Positions 1 to 13,812 of a stretch of 64,000 nt of DNA are shown one piece after another (position 1 is the stretch's first letter; every line of letters begins with the position of its first letter). The stretch comes from Paramacrobiotus metropolitanus (taxonomy: Eukaryota > Tardigrada > Eutardigrada > Parachela > Macrobiotidae), in contig NW_026570246.1 in the NCBI RefSeq assembly GCF_019649055.1, positions 620,001 through 684,000 on the forward strand. The letters are read 5' to 3'. A program made the translations under genes and the position numbers. Below the pieces are notes generated by a model, which did not search any database, was not told the origin of the DNA, and saw only the letters and a list, made by a program, of their open reading frames with translations.

Positions 1-3000
1 GCATTATTCGCGGACAATGTGCACAAACCGATCACATACCTAATCCTTCTAGCTGGCTACCAGAAGAAGAGAGAGTAAGCAGTCTATTTTCTTCTTCCCA
101 GGAAATTCTGATCTTATGGTCCTGTGTTCTGGAATGCTTCCGTTTCTTCTGCGCATCAACCGAGTCAATGGACGGAAAGTGGATCCAAAAAAACATTGGA
201 AATATCAAAAAAGCAGACAGGAGTATTTTAACGAAATTGGGAATTTGAGGAGAACCAGGATGAGGAGAAGCAATCTGAATGTGGCCCATGTAGAGTCGAT
301 TAATCCATTTTTGACAACATGGATGGGCCAGAAACCACCTACAACCAAAGGTCACAACTTAAACTCTTTCCGTGTACAAAGGCTTTCTCTTATAGCAGGG
401 TATGCAGCAAAGCGAAATACAAGCCTTATTAGCATCACCACAAAGCGAAAAAATAGCACAGATCGTATACGATGTGAGCACGCTCATTTCTAGCACTATC
501 AAAACCTAAAATATCGTTTAATCAAACTCGTATCCCACCTATTCCGCGCATCGTATGCCAGCTGAACAGGAGTACGCCGACCAAAATCCGGAAATTCTCG
601 ATCCAGCAGTTGAAAGGTGCGATCCAGAGATTCCTTGTAGGCCATTCCCAAAACACCCATGCCCATGACGCCAAAATCACGTCCCCTGAAAAGCGATTGA
701 TTTCACACATGACACGATTCTTGGCTGACAAATATAAAAGGAAACTTCAATCATACCACGTACGAACTTGGTTTTCCAGCTCAGGCTCCCGACAAAAAGA
801 GGCCAGGCCATGCCACATGGCGCTCACAAAGATAGCCATCGGAATCGGATCTTCGACATATTTCCAAAAAACTCGAGTCAGCTCTTGCCGGCCCATTAAA
901 ATCGACCACACAATCAGAGCGTTGAGAGCCTACAATACCGCAACCACAATAATGCCCGGTCAGGAGAAATGCCAGAATAAATTTACTTTTCTTTCTGCAA
1001 CACTCGGCTCGGTACTGTAAATCCCACACGAGTTGGTGGAAAGTTCGTACGAGTTCACAAATCCTTCCACTCGCGTGAATGTGGCAACAATCCAGTTCAG
1101 ATCTTCCAATAAAAACCTTTCCCCTATCATAGCGCCTACAAAAGCGTGACGTGAACATTCTGTAGCATACTTGTGCTAAAAAATTTAAACAAAACTTTTA
1201 ACGTGGATGGACTGTAACATTTCCCAATGTGCTCAGGTGGCACACATTGAGATTTTCCCATTATCTGCCCCGCTTCAAAATCACTTACCCGCCGGATAGC
1301 CCAAAAGGTTCTCCAGAACATTCACGGAAAAGAATTGTGTGTCTTCGGCATACCGGAACAGATCAATCAACACTTTATGTGACAGAAACTTGTGCGTTTT
1401 GAAACCTTGATGCAAGATTAGATCAACAAAATCTTCACGATTCTTCAAGTATAACGAAAGCTGGAATACGTCCTTATCGATCTAAAAAGGAACGGAATAT
1501 TATGAAACAGCGATAAAATGAAAACACAGTATCGAGCATCGACGCACTTTCATTTTAACAAGACGCTGCATTATTTCATCCCGAGCAAAATCAGGCCGAT
1601 TCCACTGCAGGCATAACAGTAAATCATGCTTGATCTGCTCTTTCCAGTCCATCTCTAGAAAAGGTAATAAGCATTGTTACAATAAGAGACAAGCATGATT
1701 AAAACGTAAATAATGTGCTGCAACTAATTCTTCACAAATTGCGATGCTATTAGGAAGCTGTATATAGATACAAGTGTACATACCTCGTGCTTGCTGACTA
1801 GAGAAAATAGCTCGCAGTATGTACAAGTCAATGTCCGCCAAATCCGACGACGAACGGGATAAATCCAGGATGGTAACGTAGCTAAGATCATCCTGATATG
1901 CCATCCTCATACAATCAATCATTTTATTGCAACATTCCGTTTTCTCGTCTTGTTCCCATTGTTTCCCCCTGGGAAAAAGTACTTCCAAACGCTTCAAAAC
2001 TTCTGGTGTCAGCTTCTGCAAATGCTTTTCCAGATCGGAACTAAAAAATTACTTATGTCAGTGCAAGTCCCACAAAGTGAGTACGCAGCGACACAACAAG
2101 GAAATCCCGAAACTTCGATAGATTACAGATTCGATCTACTGAAATCCGAGGAGCACAGCCAAAAGGGTTTGTGTCTCAACCATGGATGATAATATGATGG
2201 AAGGAACCATCAATCACTAGCCCAGAAAAACGGCTCTGCGTGCCTGTAGCCGAAAAACGCACAGGACATACACATAATCCCGAATTTCGATAGAAAACAT
2301 TAAATAAAGCGCAAGTCAGAAAGTCAACAGGTAAAACAGTACAGCATCTAATCTGCAACTCCGAGGAACTGTGATACCTTTGATTAACCTAGAAACAAAT
2401 ACATACCTGTTTGCAACCTCTTCGTAAAGATTGGCAAATAAATCAGCAGCTAATCCGGAACCCTTCACAACGACAACCGGCGTGCGATTCCTCAAATAAT
2501 TCCACATGTGATGAATACTTTCGGGCCCGCCTTGGATCATTAAAGCCACCAGTGGAACACCCATCCGCGATGCCGTGCTTTCCGTGTTGCGGGCAGGCAT
2601 AACGCTGTGATTGTCTTCGTCGTCGGAGGAATTATCCTTATCCCCGCTGGCGAAATTCTTCCTCACACTAGAAAATCTCTGCAACTCTCTTTCCAGATCT
2701 GTGCGAAATGTGGTCACCGTGTGCTTATTCGAACCGTTGACCATAATAAAGTGGGTGTGGAACTGATCCAAGTTGTACTTCTGGCGCGCGGGTTTGTCGA
2801 TACCCAGCTCCAGTTCCACTCGTCGACGCTGTAAAGTGTAAACACAAGACATAATTTTGCCTGCAAATGAAAAACGAGCACTGTACTATAATTATTACAT
2901 CCAAACTCTCTATCAATCATTCGCCGTAATTAGCGTAACAGCAAAAATGTGATATCTTTTCCCATTTTCGATCTAACAATATTTTAAATGGACAAAAATG

Positions 3001-3818
3001 ATAAAACCGTTTAAAATTAATGAAAGAAGCAGACTAATACATCATTAAAGTAGCAAATGCATTCAGAAGTTATAAGTGTTTAGCTGTTAGAAATACTGTA
3101 AATAACTGGCAAGTCTACTTATACTTAAAAGCGACAAATTCACCCACAAAACAGCTCCGCCCGAAAAATACCTAATTTCACTAACCCCTGTTCCTCCTTC
3201 ACTACCCGAGCGAAAGGCCTCCAGCTCATTGACTAGACTATCCGTGACAATCCCGATGAGAGTGATCTGCGAGACCCTTTTGTTGTAGCGGCGGAATGCT
3301 TTGCTCTTGTAAACCGTCCGTTTGTCCTGCTCATCGCGCACTGCTTCTCCCAGCAGCTTCACAATCCCCGCATGAAATCCGTGGGTCAGAATCCACGCAT
3401 TCGACGTATTCATCAGCTAATCAAGGAAAATGGTATCAGACCATCTTCGGCGCAACAGCCACTACAATCACCTCAGCCAAACCTTGGTCAATCCGTTCTG
3501 GAACGCGATAACATAATCATCCGGCCAGTGTTTGTGGTGGAAGACTCCCGTTACAATGCTGATCATCACATCGGGCACTTTCATCTTCCATCGATCCAGC
3601 ATGAATTCCGCCAGTGTTTTCAAGGATACATCGCAGAACACTGGGATGTAGGGCTTTTCTTGCTGCAAAAAAATCCATTAAATTCTGATACACAACAGCA
3701 TGATCAGATCTCTCACGATATCGTACGGTTGTACAGATACACAGCAAAAAAGACTGCGAACCTCATCGGCGCTGAGATTGTCAGACGCAAACTTTATAAC
3801 ACCGGCCAAGTTCTCCAT
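1..3818 (-). CDS. TRPM-like cation channel, N-terminal part (3' end outside window)
   Basis: Subunit of a plasma-membrane TRPM-family cation channel; only the cytosolic N-terminal half is present. Eleven exons on the minus strand join in phase: 3818-3762, 3662-3483, 3416-3186, 2828-2407, 2040-1784, 1654-1548, 1481-1289, 1135-987, 929-760, 685-506 and 338-40, about 748 codons. The SLOG/LSDAT-type TRPM homology region is visible as VPDVMISIVTG, then TSNAWILTHGFHAGIVKLLG, then HTHFIMVNGS. Later exons hold TRPM-type helical repeats (for example LMGRQELTRVFW) and AHPCCQKW...LYMGHIQ just before the first hydrophobic stretch (FVKILLSAFLIFPMFFW), which corresponds to the pre-S1 region. The first exon starts MENLAGVIKF and may not be the true start, since most TRPMs have a longer leader. 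A donor at 39/38 (GTATGT) shows that the gene continues to the left. Family call is firm; the subtype is not assignable. Confidence 0.87.
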
Positions 3819-5350
3819 GGCTGATTGTAGACCGAATGCAAGAACGTCAGCAGTTCAACCAGAACGAACCCATGAATAAATCGAAGCTGCTTACTGCTTA
3901 GGCAGTTCAGTGCCTCAACAGTAACATGTCATACATAGTCCAGCATATTTTGGATCCAGTTGTAATTTCCACATCCATAAGCAGCACAGTTCACTTCTGT
4001 GGTAAATTTGCTAAACTTTCTAAACTGTACAGCAGTGACGATTGGAACTAAAAATCTTTTAATGCTAAAAGCCAATGAAAGCAAAACTCAAGATTTCATG
4101 CCTGATGAACTAAGCTACAAGCCAGAAAATATGCCGATCGAAATATTTGAATTAAATGGTTAGCTGGATTTTTAAATACGGGAGCAGTCATGCGAGTATA
4201 GGCGTATGAGTATTGACTCGTGAGTAGTGAGTACAGACAAATCATGCCGACGCAAAGAGATTCCCATCACAGAAAACAATACTGTACTTACGTACAATAC
4301 TTAATAACCCAACGTTTTATCATAATTACCGTAGCATAATTAAGTATCTTTTAGTTATCACTAACTTTCGACTAAAAGTATATCTAATGCTGTTTGACAG
4401 TTTGTTGCATAGTCAGCAACTCGTTAGCAAATGCATGCTGTATTTATCTGCGCGATATTCGTTTTTTATGCATGGAGATGCAAGTCATGCAACCCGTGCC
4501 ACCGGCAAATTTGCAACTGGAAATTCTGGACTGTTGCGAATGGCTGACTGACTAATCCTTGACCAACCCCACTGCATATGTAGTGTTTTCACTGTTTACC
4601 AATAGGAAATGCAATCGGTAAGGACGAGCTGATAATTCATTGTGGGTACCGACAACACATAATAATAAGCGAAAATCTTTTTTATCGCTAGCCAAAACTA
4701 ATCAATTTCGCTAGAAGATGAAATGCCATAACATGGTTTATAACTGCAGGCTGAAAAACGGTGCAGCTGCACAATGCACATGATCATAAAACTTTATGGC
4801 ATAGTTGCAAACGTTATAGCAAAGTTGCAAACTCGGCTACTCTACAATCATCGGGTTTTGCAACTTGATTGTTTGCAAAACAGCATATCCTTTTTTGTTT
4901 GAAGTTTGTACGCAGTACACACCTCATACCAGGTTGCAATTTTATGTGAGCAGCCTGTGTATAATTGCTGTTGAAATTAAGTAAGTTTACTATTTGGAAG
5001 ATTACTGTGTTTACAAGATTACTGACATCGCGGGGTATAGACAATGCATGCAGCATACTGCATAGAATAATAATGAACTGAAGACTTGTTAGTTAACTAT
5101 AATTATGTTTAAACTGTGATCATGCGTAATATTAACAGTCCCTCTTATTAAGTAATTATTATTTACTGTGGATAAAATTTTGTTTTAACAGACTTTAGAT
5201 TTTGTCTTGTGCATAGAAATTACTAACTGCCTCATTATTTTAAATCTTTGCACTTCCTGGTGTATCCGGAATTCTTCAGCAGACCGCTGCAGACGCTATA
5301 TCTATATTAAAATTATCCTCGGCAGTCGTCGATTATTGTACTATCTGCCG
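3819..5350. other. Intergenic, divergent TRPM-like / presenilin upstream region
   Basis: No supported gene in about 1.5 kb between two divergently read genes. It is AT-rich and contains a cluster of GAGTA/GAGTG words at 4193-4240 (see findings). Short open frames here (for example minus 5056-4814) have no recognisable content. Confidence 0.5.
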
Positions 5351-8300
5351 ATGGATGCTGCGGATCCTTTATGTGAAAGTCAATCAACGGTAAGTCCAAA
5401 ACAACAGGACTGCGGGAGTACAATACTCTCGTCATGCTCTCGTATTACGTGAAAATGTGCACTTGTGCAGTTTACTGACAATTTAAACGAGATTTGCAGT
5501 AATACGATTGTACAAGCGCACAGAATACTACTGTATTGTGAAAGATACATACATGGATGATGGTTCAACCATTAAAGTCAGCTGCAAAAATTATACTGTT
5601 AATTTATGCTGATACGAGTATTTAGTATTAACTAACGATTAAAACATTATTTACTAATAATAACTTTCAACAACTCCAGCCATAAGTATGTACTCGCATA
5701 ATTCTGCAGTTTCCGGCTTCGCTTCGGTCATTTTGTGCCAGCGCCAGCCACATGCAGTTGCATGTGCATTGTGCACTAACGCCACCTAACACTTCCCTGC
5801 TCTACTCTTCATTATTTTCGCATATTTTGTTGTATTGCTGAATATTTTATTTGTTTCAATAATGTTTTGGCGATTTTGAGTTCGTGTTGTCCGTCATTTG
5901 TAGTTCTATAGCACAAGACCGCCTATTACGGTTTCACTTGATAGCTATCGTATTGATTATTTTTGTTTACGGGTGAGAGAGATTGTTGCACCTCTTCAAA
6001 CGACGGAGAGGTACCTATTAATTCCACTTCCCATTACACCTATAAGCGCGCTTGGGTCACATCACACACTGCACTGCGCTGTACTGAATACCCTCAGTTT
6101 GTGCTTACACAGGCCCAGAGCAGGAGCGCATGGAGTAACGTCCCTCTAACAGTCCAAGGGAATCGTTTTAGAAGACGCTTTCTAGGTGGAGGAGAGTCTT
6201 CTGATCTCGAACCCATTATGGTCGATCAGGACGACGCGGACGATAGAACGCTTGCGCAGCTGCCAACCGACACCAGGAATGCCCACGCATTCCCCGAATC
6301 GAGCACTGATGCCATTCCACCGTTACCACCTCGTGATCGGGTAAGAATTAACATCGTTCAAATTTTCCGTATTTCTCTGCTATCACCCTTAAGAAACAGA
6401 AGACAAAGATCTATGCAGAAATTGTAATTATGGTTGGTCTACGCGCCTGCAAAGTAGAACGATTGAATTACTGTATAAATATTTTTTCTATAGAAAACTC
6501 GTTTTTGTGGCGTTAATTTTATGGCTGAGATTAAGCAGAATTTATCGTTGATCCACCATATGCTAGAATTAGAATGGTTTTCAGGGCGCTAATCGAGCCG
6601 CTCGTCATCAGCATGGCCCTCCATCCACAGGTGGCACACCCAACACGGCGCGTCGCCGCGCAGACGAAGCACGCGCTGCTGCTGAAGACGCGGCCGCCCT
6701 TGATGAACAGGAGGAAGAAGAGTTGAAGTACGGCGCCGAGCATGTGATCAAGCTCTTTGTGCCTGTCACACTATGCATGGCGGTCGTCGTGGCCACCGTC
6801 GCGTCTCTCAGTTATTACACTGAGAAAGGTGTTTATCTGTAAGCATGAAATACAACGCAAAACATAACGCCATTCGCCGTTATAATATCGGGAAATTATT
6901 CATCTTTCCCGATAGGCCATATACACCATTCCACGAGCAGGATGCCAGCTACACATCCAAATCGTGGAACGCTCTGGCCAATGCAGCCATCATGTTGGGA
7001 GTGATCATTGTTATGACGATTGTTCTAATTCTGCTGTATAAATACCGTTTCTACAAGGTGGGACGCTGTGTTAAATAAAGTGGAATGGATTTAGTTATTT
7101 ACAAAATGTATTTACCAGGTGATCCACGGATGGTTGATTTTGTCCTCGTTTATGTTGTTGTTTATGTTCACGTACATTTACATGAACGAACTACTGCGGA
7201 CGTATAACATTCCCATGGATTATATTACGTTTGCCATTTTGATGTGGAATTTCGGGATTGTGGGCATGATCTGCATCCATTATATTGGCCCGCTAATCCT
7301 TCAGCAAGCGTATTTGATTGTGATTAGTGCGCTGATGGCATTGACTTTCATCAAGTATCTCCCTGATTGGACCACATGGGCCCTTCTCGTTGCAATATCC
7401 ATCTGGGGTACACGTTAGTTTTTGAAAAAGTTTTCGAAATTTTCCTAAAACGGTTTTGCACAATTTAGATCTCATTGCTGTATTGTGCCCGAAAGGACCG
7501 TTGCGGGTTTTGGTTGAAACCGCGCAGGAACGAAATGAACCTATCCTTCCTGGTCTTATATACACTTGTAAGTGGACTGATTAATGATTGTTAACTTGCA
7601 CTCCTAACCTCTGTACATAGCCTATAGGTAATGTAAATCTTGCGCCATTTTGATTCTCGCTGCGGTTTTTTGAATCTGACTCTGCCATTAAGTTTATCGT
7701 GCTTATTTTTTAGCTTCTGTGTTGTATTCGTACGTGATGGTTGCGGATGTGGATACGGAAACTGGAACACCGCACGATGGTCGGCCCAGACATCGTCGCC
7801 GAAATTCCCGAACCTTAGTGGATAATGATGAGGTAGCACATGCGCTACATCCGTCGGCTTCGGCACCGACAACGGCTGAGGAAGGGCACGCCGGAAGTGG
7901 AGCTCCAATAGTTCCTCTACAACGCCGCACTCAAAGTGAGCCCGTCATGAGCGAGCAAGTGGAAGAAGAGCGTAAGTGTTTATATACGAAGCTATTTCAT
8001 ATTTGTATTAGTCCATTTGAATTAGCCAAATATGTGCCTATATGTTAAACCCTTACCTTATTTAGGAGGGATTCGTCTTGGTTTGGGCGACTTCATATTC
8101 TACAGTGTTCTAGTTGGTAAAGCATCCTCTAACGGAGACTGGAACACTACGCTGGCCTGTTTTATATCCATTCTCATTGTGAGTCGGCTATGATGAGTGA
8201 GCATTTTCCGTTTCTGTTATTCGCTCTATGATTTTGCAGGGTCTCTGTCTTACGCTGTTGCTGCTGGCCATGTACCGGAAGGCATTGCCAGCGTTGCCGA

Positions 8301-8395
8301 TCTCGATTACTTTTGGTGTTATTTTTTACTTCGCTACCAGCAATGTTGTTAAGCCGTTCCTGGATAGTCTTGCAAATGAGCAAGTATTTTTGTAA
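5351..8395 (+). CDS. PSEN: Presenilin, catalytic subunit of gamma-secretase
   Basis: Intramembrane aspartyl protease of the gamma-secretase complex, which cleaves Notch and other type I membrane stubs in the endomembrane system. Nine coding exons close in phase: 5351-5389, 6113-6340, 6585-6838, 6916-7057, 7119-7407, 7469-7567, 7714-7971, 8066-8178, 8240-8395, giving about 525 aa. TM1 is marked by [21 protein letters not shown]2-3 by LNAAIML-like [10 protein letters not shown] and [11 protein letters not shown]. The first catalytic Asp lies in [16 protein letters not shown] (its codon is split by the exon 5/6 junction), the second in [14 protein letters not shown], followed by the PALP motif ([12 protein letters not shown]). 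The hydrophilic TM6-7 loop is long and Arg/His/Glu-rich. The N-terminus is extended, acidic and Ala-rich compared with human presenilins (~467 aa). The start at 5351 has a good context (tgccgATGg) and phase 0 continuity, but exon 1 is only 13 codons and is the least certain part. Confidence 0.95.
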
Positions 8396-9263
8396 ATTTT
8401 TTGTTGCAGTTTTAACGAACGAGCATCAAATTTAATTTGCAATGTGCCAGATTCGTTCATATTCCAAACCGTGATTCGATCTGCAACTTCTAAACTGAAG
8501 TACTGGCATGTGACTTTCACTTTTATAGCTGCACTTGTATTTAGTTTTGTTTGTATTTTATAGATCTTTGTTCCTGTAAATGAAGTTGCTTATCATTAAT
8601 AAGAATCGAAATTTGTTGCCCCATTTCACGCGATCTGGGATAAATTTTCATTTTATGTATATCAAGTAGTTTTACTTTTTGAATGCCGCATTTTGTTAAG
8701 GGTTCTCGATACAACAAATAGAGTCAGACTTCCGAAATGTTGAGGAAAACATTCTTTACACAGATTCTTTAAAGTTCAAGTCACCGAGAACCTACGATTA
8801 TTATCTTTTCCAGCCATTGTGGGACGATTCGGTAGAAAGAGGAATAGCTGAAATAAGTTCTTCACCAAATCAGTTCACCCAACATCAGTTTTAACTGCAG
8901 CTCCAACACACCCCTGGGCGGTAACCCATACCGAACAACGATTGTTGACAAAACACAAACCGTGGCAAGCGCGTTTGCATTTTCGCTCGTTTTTCTAAAG
9001 GTTTCGGAAATCGAATAGTGAGTTTTTTCCGTTAGCAGTTTTATATGGTTCGCTTTCGCTGCCGGTCAATCTTCAAGGCTTTGAAGATGTAAATAAAATT
9101 GTGAATCTGTGTAAGTAGGCTTGCGAGCCACGAAGATGTTTTGCCTGGAGTTCGGAATTTGATTTTTTAAGTTGGTAATGACTCACTAATGAGCGACTAT
9201 TTTCAGCGTTGAACGGCCACGAACCTGCCTTCTTCCTGATAGATTTCGCGCCTGTCACCTACA
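8396..9263. other. Intergenic between presenilin and CYLD
   Basis: About 870 nt holding the presenilin 3' flank and the CYLD 5' flank. I see no gene, repeat or clear promoter element. Confidence 0.5.
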
Positions 9264-12200
9264 ATGGCATTTAATGAGGCAACGAAGGAAATCCCTCGAA
9301 AGTTCATTAGCACTGAGAAGAACCATGCCCGAGTTCTCAGCGACGATTCCAGCGTACAAGAAGCACGGCTCGTTGTTCCTCCCGGAGAACTTTTCCATTT
9401 GGTGTGCACTACCGATGACACTCAGCCTGGACAAGAAGCACTTATTCTTATGTCACTGGATCGTGCCAATGTGTTAATGGAAACCGACACAAGATCCGTG
9501 CGAGAAATTTCCAATTATATGGCGGAACTGCTGTTGCCCGTGGATCAGCCGAGACGACTTGGATTACTGGCTGATCATCGTCAAAATGTGCGATTGGAGG
9601 AGTTCATGCAGGTGGAACATGGAAACAATGTTACTGTTACCTTTGAAACTATGCCGTATCCTGGCGTGGTGTGTTATCAGGGACCAGTACCAGACAAGGG
9701 TCCCGGAATATGGTTCGGTGTTTGGTTGATTCATCATGCTGGCCAGGGTGATTCTGACGGCTCCGTCAATGGAAAACGGTATTTTACGTGCAATCCGAAT
9801 TGTGCGGTGTTTGTATCGGTGGCCGACTTGGTTTTGCGGCACGAATCACAGAGCAGCTTTAATGATGCCGCGATGGAGGATCGTTCTACGCAGAATTATC
9901 CAAAAAATCCTTCGCAGGATTACAACATGAATGGTCTCGTTCCTCATGAAAGTGCACCTGGAAAACGAGGAAAATCTCCCGCGGAGTCGAAAACCATAGG
10001 AAACCTGCTGCACGGTGCTCTTAATGTTGCAGCCAATGCGATCGGATTGCATAAAGGAAGCCAGTCTCCCCGGTCGGAATCTTCCAGGAGCTTGGTTTTT
10101 GTCAATTCTAATCTGGCGCCTAAAGCCTCGACGAGCACTCCTTCGCCTCCTGCATTCCAGAGCTCTGGAGCAGCGGCTGCGAATCCTCTGGTGGATGAGC
10201 TGCCGTTTAAGCTGAATGGCCGGGTTTGTTACTTTGAGGATGATTGCGACCCGCAAATTGCCACAGTCAGATGGATCGGCTGGCTTTTAAAAGAGTCGAA
10301 CAAGGACTTGTACGTGGGCATTGAATTTGTGAGTGAGACTTCTTAATCAGACTTCTTGATACTTCTTATTCTTCTTCTTGCTCAGCTATACTGGTAGTCG
10401 TGCTGATTTGAGCAAGCTAAATTTTTGCGTCGTATAAGCCGATTTATTTGTTAGGATAAACCAGTCGGCAGTGGAACAGGACAGTTCAACGGGGACCAGC
10501 TCTTTGTAACCAAACCGAACCATGCCGCATTTGTTCCTGCGACATGCTTATTTCCTTACGAGGAAGCCCGTGAGCAAGCTTTGGCACACCGAACAGAATC
10601 TGGCCCCGTTCGGGTGCAGCCGCAAATGACGAAGAAACCTAGTTACAGTGAAATGGCTAAGAGACCGCCACAGAATTCTCCCGCGGGAGGACCTTCGCTG
10701 GCGAATGCTGCCGATGCATCGAGGCGCGCGATACAGCCCGCAGCCGTTTTATCTTCATCAAATGTGGATGCCCCAAAGCCGTCGTCTGGGTCCAGTAGAC
10801 TGGCAATTAATTTGCAGGCAAACGATCCTGTCAAACCGGCCGCTACTTCTGCTATGACGAATAATTTGGGGAGAAATGTTCAGCCCGCTCATGCCAGTAC
10901 CGCATACGTTGCTTCCAAACATCCAGAACGACAACGTGTCCCGCAAGTTCAGCAGGCGTCAAAACAGGAGATCCATAAATGGGTGACGGATGATAAGAAA
11001 TCAGCTGGTGGTTTTAGCAGTACGAAGAAGGATTCTGACTTACACTGGCCTTCTGAAAAATTAAACAGCAGTACTGTGGATGGAACAGTGAAAGAGCACA
11101 ACATTCCCATACAGCATGAGACGTCTAGTTATCGGGATTCCTACAATTCTGTTCATTCTGGATCAGTGCCAGCAGCGCAGAATGTTTCCCCTTCTCTGTC
11201 GCAAAACCAGAAAAATTCAGCCGTTCCTTCGTCATCGGTTAGTCGAATGTCTCTTCCGACAAAGCCGGTGATCGGCGAAGGTCAGCAGAATCCTATGTCA
11301 TTTTACTATGGGATGGAACCGAAATCCGAAAATTCTCCAGTTGGCGGTCGACTCAGTTCTCGATCTAACTTAACACCATCGCAGCCTGTGCCGCAGTTAC
11401 ACCCGGCTTCTTTGCGCCGCATTGATGACAAGATCTGCAGCGGTAGAAAACGTGGTATCCAAGGCCACAAAAATTCCTGCTATTTGGACGCCACCTTATT
11501 TAGCATGTTTGCATTCACTAACGTCTTCGACGAGATTCTGACTCGGCCTAGAAGAAAGCGCGACATCCATGGTTATGAAGAAGTTCAGGTGAACTATTTT
11601 TGGAGTGGGAATTACGATAGCAAGTATTTTAATTTTTTAAGCATATACTTTTATTTCTTTAACGTTTTATAGCACGCCCTTCGAGAAGCGATTGTTCACC
11701 CTCTTCGGAACACGATGTACGTGCCGTGTGTAGATGTGATGCATCTGCGAGAATTGATGGATGTATTTGGGAATGTGACCGGTTTGACCAATGAAGAACG
11801 TGATCCGGAGGAGTTTTTGACGTCTTTGTTCCAACAAATCCTTAAAATTGATCCTTTGTTGAAGTTGACAACAGGCGATTGCAACTGGTACACACTTTTT
11901 GTTGAAAAGGACCAGATGAACCTTATCCCAGCTGTGCAGCAATTGTTCGACGAGTCTTTGGTCGCTTCCGACGTTCGCTTTAAAGAGGTTTGTGCTTTTT
12001 GTAAAAGTAATTTAAAATGGAAGGCCAGCTCTGATGGCCAAATCGTAACATGGAATCTGTGTGGTTCAGTCTATTGTGAGCCGGGTTCAGCTCACTTCGT
12101 TCCGTTTTGGATGTTTTCGTTATTTGTCGTTTGATCACAATTCGCGACATCTGCTGTATGGCAGATTGTATTGGAACACTGACCAATGCATAAAGTTTGA

Positions 12201-12893
12201 TTTTTCTGGCAGGTGCCCAAATGTCTGCTGCTGCAAACACCGCGTTCTGGAGCTCAGTACAAAATGTATCGTTATATTTTCCCCAGTGCAGTCCTGGATA
12301 TTACCGACGCAATTGCCGGTTATCCGCGGCAGTGCTCGTTCTGTCAGGAGGAGCAAGCGGAGTTTGAATGCAAGGAATGTTACAACTGGATGAATTTGGA
12401 AGACAAAACTCGCTCGGGATTAAGCACAATGGCGTTCTGCAAGAAGTGCTCCGTTAAACGCCATCAGCGCAATCCTAAGCACAAACCCTATGAGATCCAG
12501 ACGACCTTGGCGCCGTTGCCAGAAGAGCAAGTGCGCATGGAATTATTTGCCGTTGTGTGCATTAAAACCAGCCACTATGTGACTTTCGCCAAGGATGGCA
12601 ATCAGCTGTGGTATTTTGTGGACTCCATGGCCGACAGAGAGGGCGGTGAGGGTGACCGCGGCTCAAATATTCCGGAAGTGCGCCCTTGTCCGGAATTGAG
12701 TGAATATTTAGATCCGGAGTTCGGTCATAAGCGGTTGATGGAGAAATTTGAGCAGCATCAGAGCTTGCCGGAACCGATGTCGAGATTCTTTGAAGATTGT
12801 TATTTTCTGATGTATCAGCCCATTACTAGCGTTACTGTGGGACAACAAGCCGAATCCCAGCTTGTCAATCTTAATACGGCTTCGGAGGTATGA
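9264..12893 (+). CDS. CYLD: CYLD-type ubiquitin carboxyl-terminal hydrolase
   Basis: Cytosolic deubiquitinase of the CYLD class, which in animals trims Lys63- and Met1-linked ubiquitin chains and restrains NF-kB/IMD and JNK signalling. Four exons in phase: 9264-10328, 10455-11588, 11673-11987, 12213-12893, about 1064 aa (human ~956). Two CAP-Gly domains are clear: one near residues 140-195 (GIWFGVWL...) and one straddling the exon 1/2 junction (DLYVGIEF / DKPVGSGTGQFNG). A long Ser/Pro/Gln-rich linker follows. The USP core begins RGIQGHKNSCYLDATLF with the nucleophile Cys near residue 697. A CYLD-type zinc-binding insert follows (CSFC...CKEC...FCKKC). The catalytic His is in IKTSHYVTF (about 959) and Asp in YFVDSMADR (about 975). 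All catalytic residues are present. Human CYLD has three CAP-Gly domains; I recognise only two here. Confidence 0.96.
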
Positions 12894-13316
12894 ACGCGTT
12901 TTATCGTGATCGCTTTTCGGAAATTGATGGTTGTTTTTTATTTGTGATTAACAGATAAGGTAGCCGATATTTGCAAACTTATTTAGTGCTTTGTTTCTTA
13001 GTAGTGCTGTTTGAGAAGTGATTTGGACGGGTTGAACTATTTTTATTGTCTTTGAAAAAAAATGGAAATGTTATGGATAGATCTTGTTTTTTCGCTGTTG
13101 ATAACAATGTATTATTCTCATCTTGGCTTGTCTTATCTCATGTCAGAAGACGTAGTCTTGAAAATGTTATATGGTAATTTATTTTAAATTTATTTTTCGA
13201 TAACTGAGACGTATGATACTTTTGGCGGAAATGATACGCATCAGTCTTGCGTAAAGAAATTCATTTACGTGTACATACTTTATTCACAAAGTAGTCTACA
13301 ACTGTTAACGTTGCAT

Positions 13317-13367
13317 GGTGAAAAAATACTGCATGGAAATTCAGATGAAAAAATGCTACATGGAAAT
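13317..13367 (+). repeat. Imperfect 24-nt direct repeat
   Basis: Two adjacent copies, 13317-13340 and 13344-13367, of the form GRTGAAAAAATRCTRCATGGAAAT differ at about four positions. They lie 0.8 kb upstream of the TEP-like start codon. Function unknown. Confidence 0.8.
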
Positions 13368-13812
13368 CCTTTCACGAAGGGGGTTAATGCATGTATGCCC
13401 CCGACATGAAATTGGTCATGAGCTTACTTCGGCGATATTCAGTGTAACTACAGAGTACTGCACTTTCGTTTAACGACTAACCAAAAAGGGCACATATACG
13501 TAATTCACTAGAGCGCATATTTCAGGAAGTGGATAAGTAAGTGAATGATTTCGAAAGTCGGCAATGCCGAAATTAGATCAATTTATTCGTTAGTACGTCT
13601 TCGGCAAAATGCTTGAACCAACTGCAGCGTGAGGTTCAACAAGCAGTGCGCCGGGAGCAAGGGCTCGGACCTGGCCATGGAACGCAGCAGTAACACGCTG
13701 CACGTACCATGTTATTTTCTCACGGTCAGATCCTATCGCTGTCGCAGTCTACAGCAATTTAATATCGTCAGTTCTTGTTTTACGCGCGCTTCTACTAGAC
13801 ATTAAAATCAGC

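Noticed and set aside
6531-6796. Cys/Ser/Ala-rich minus-strand frames opposite presenilin exon 3
   Set aside because: Antisense shadows of the GC-rich Ala/Glu-coding presenilin exon.
7400-7475. Presenilin TM6 reads WD instead of the canonical YD at the first catalytic Asp
   Set aside because: The catalytic Asp itself is present, and as I recall nematode presenilins also carry Trp before it, so this is ordinary family variation.
11988-12134. Open frame continuing past the third CYLD exon
   Set aside because: Readthrough of intron 3; the homologous sequence resumes at 12213 after a clear acceptor in phase.
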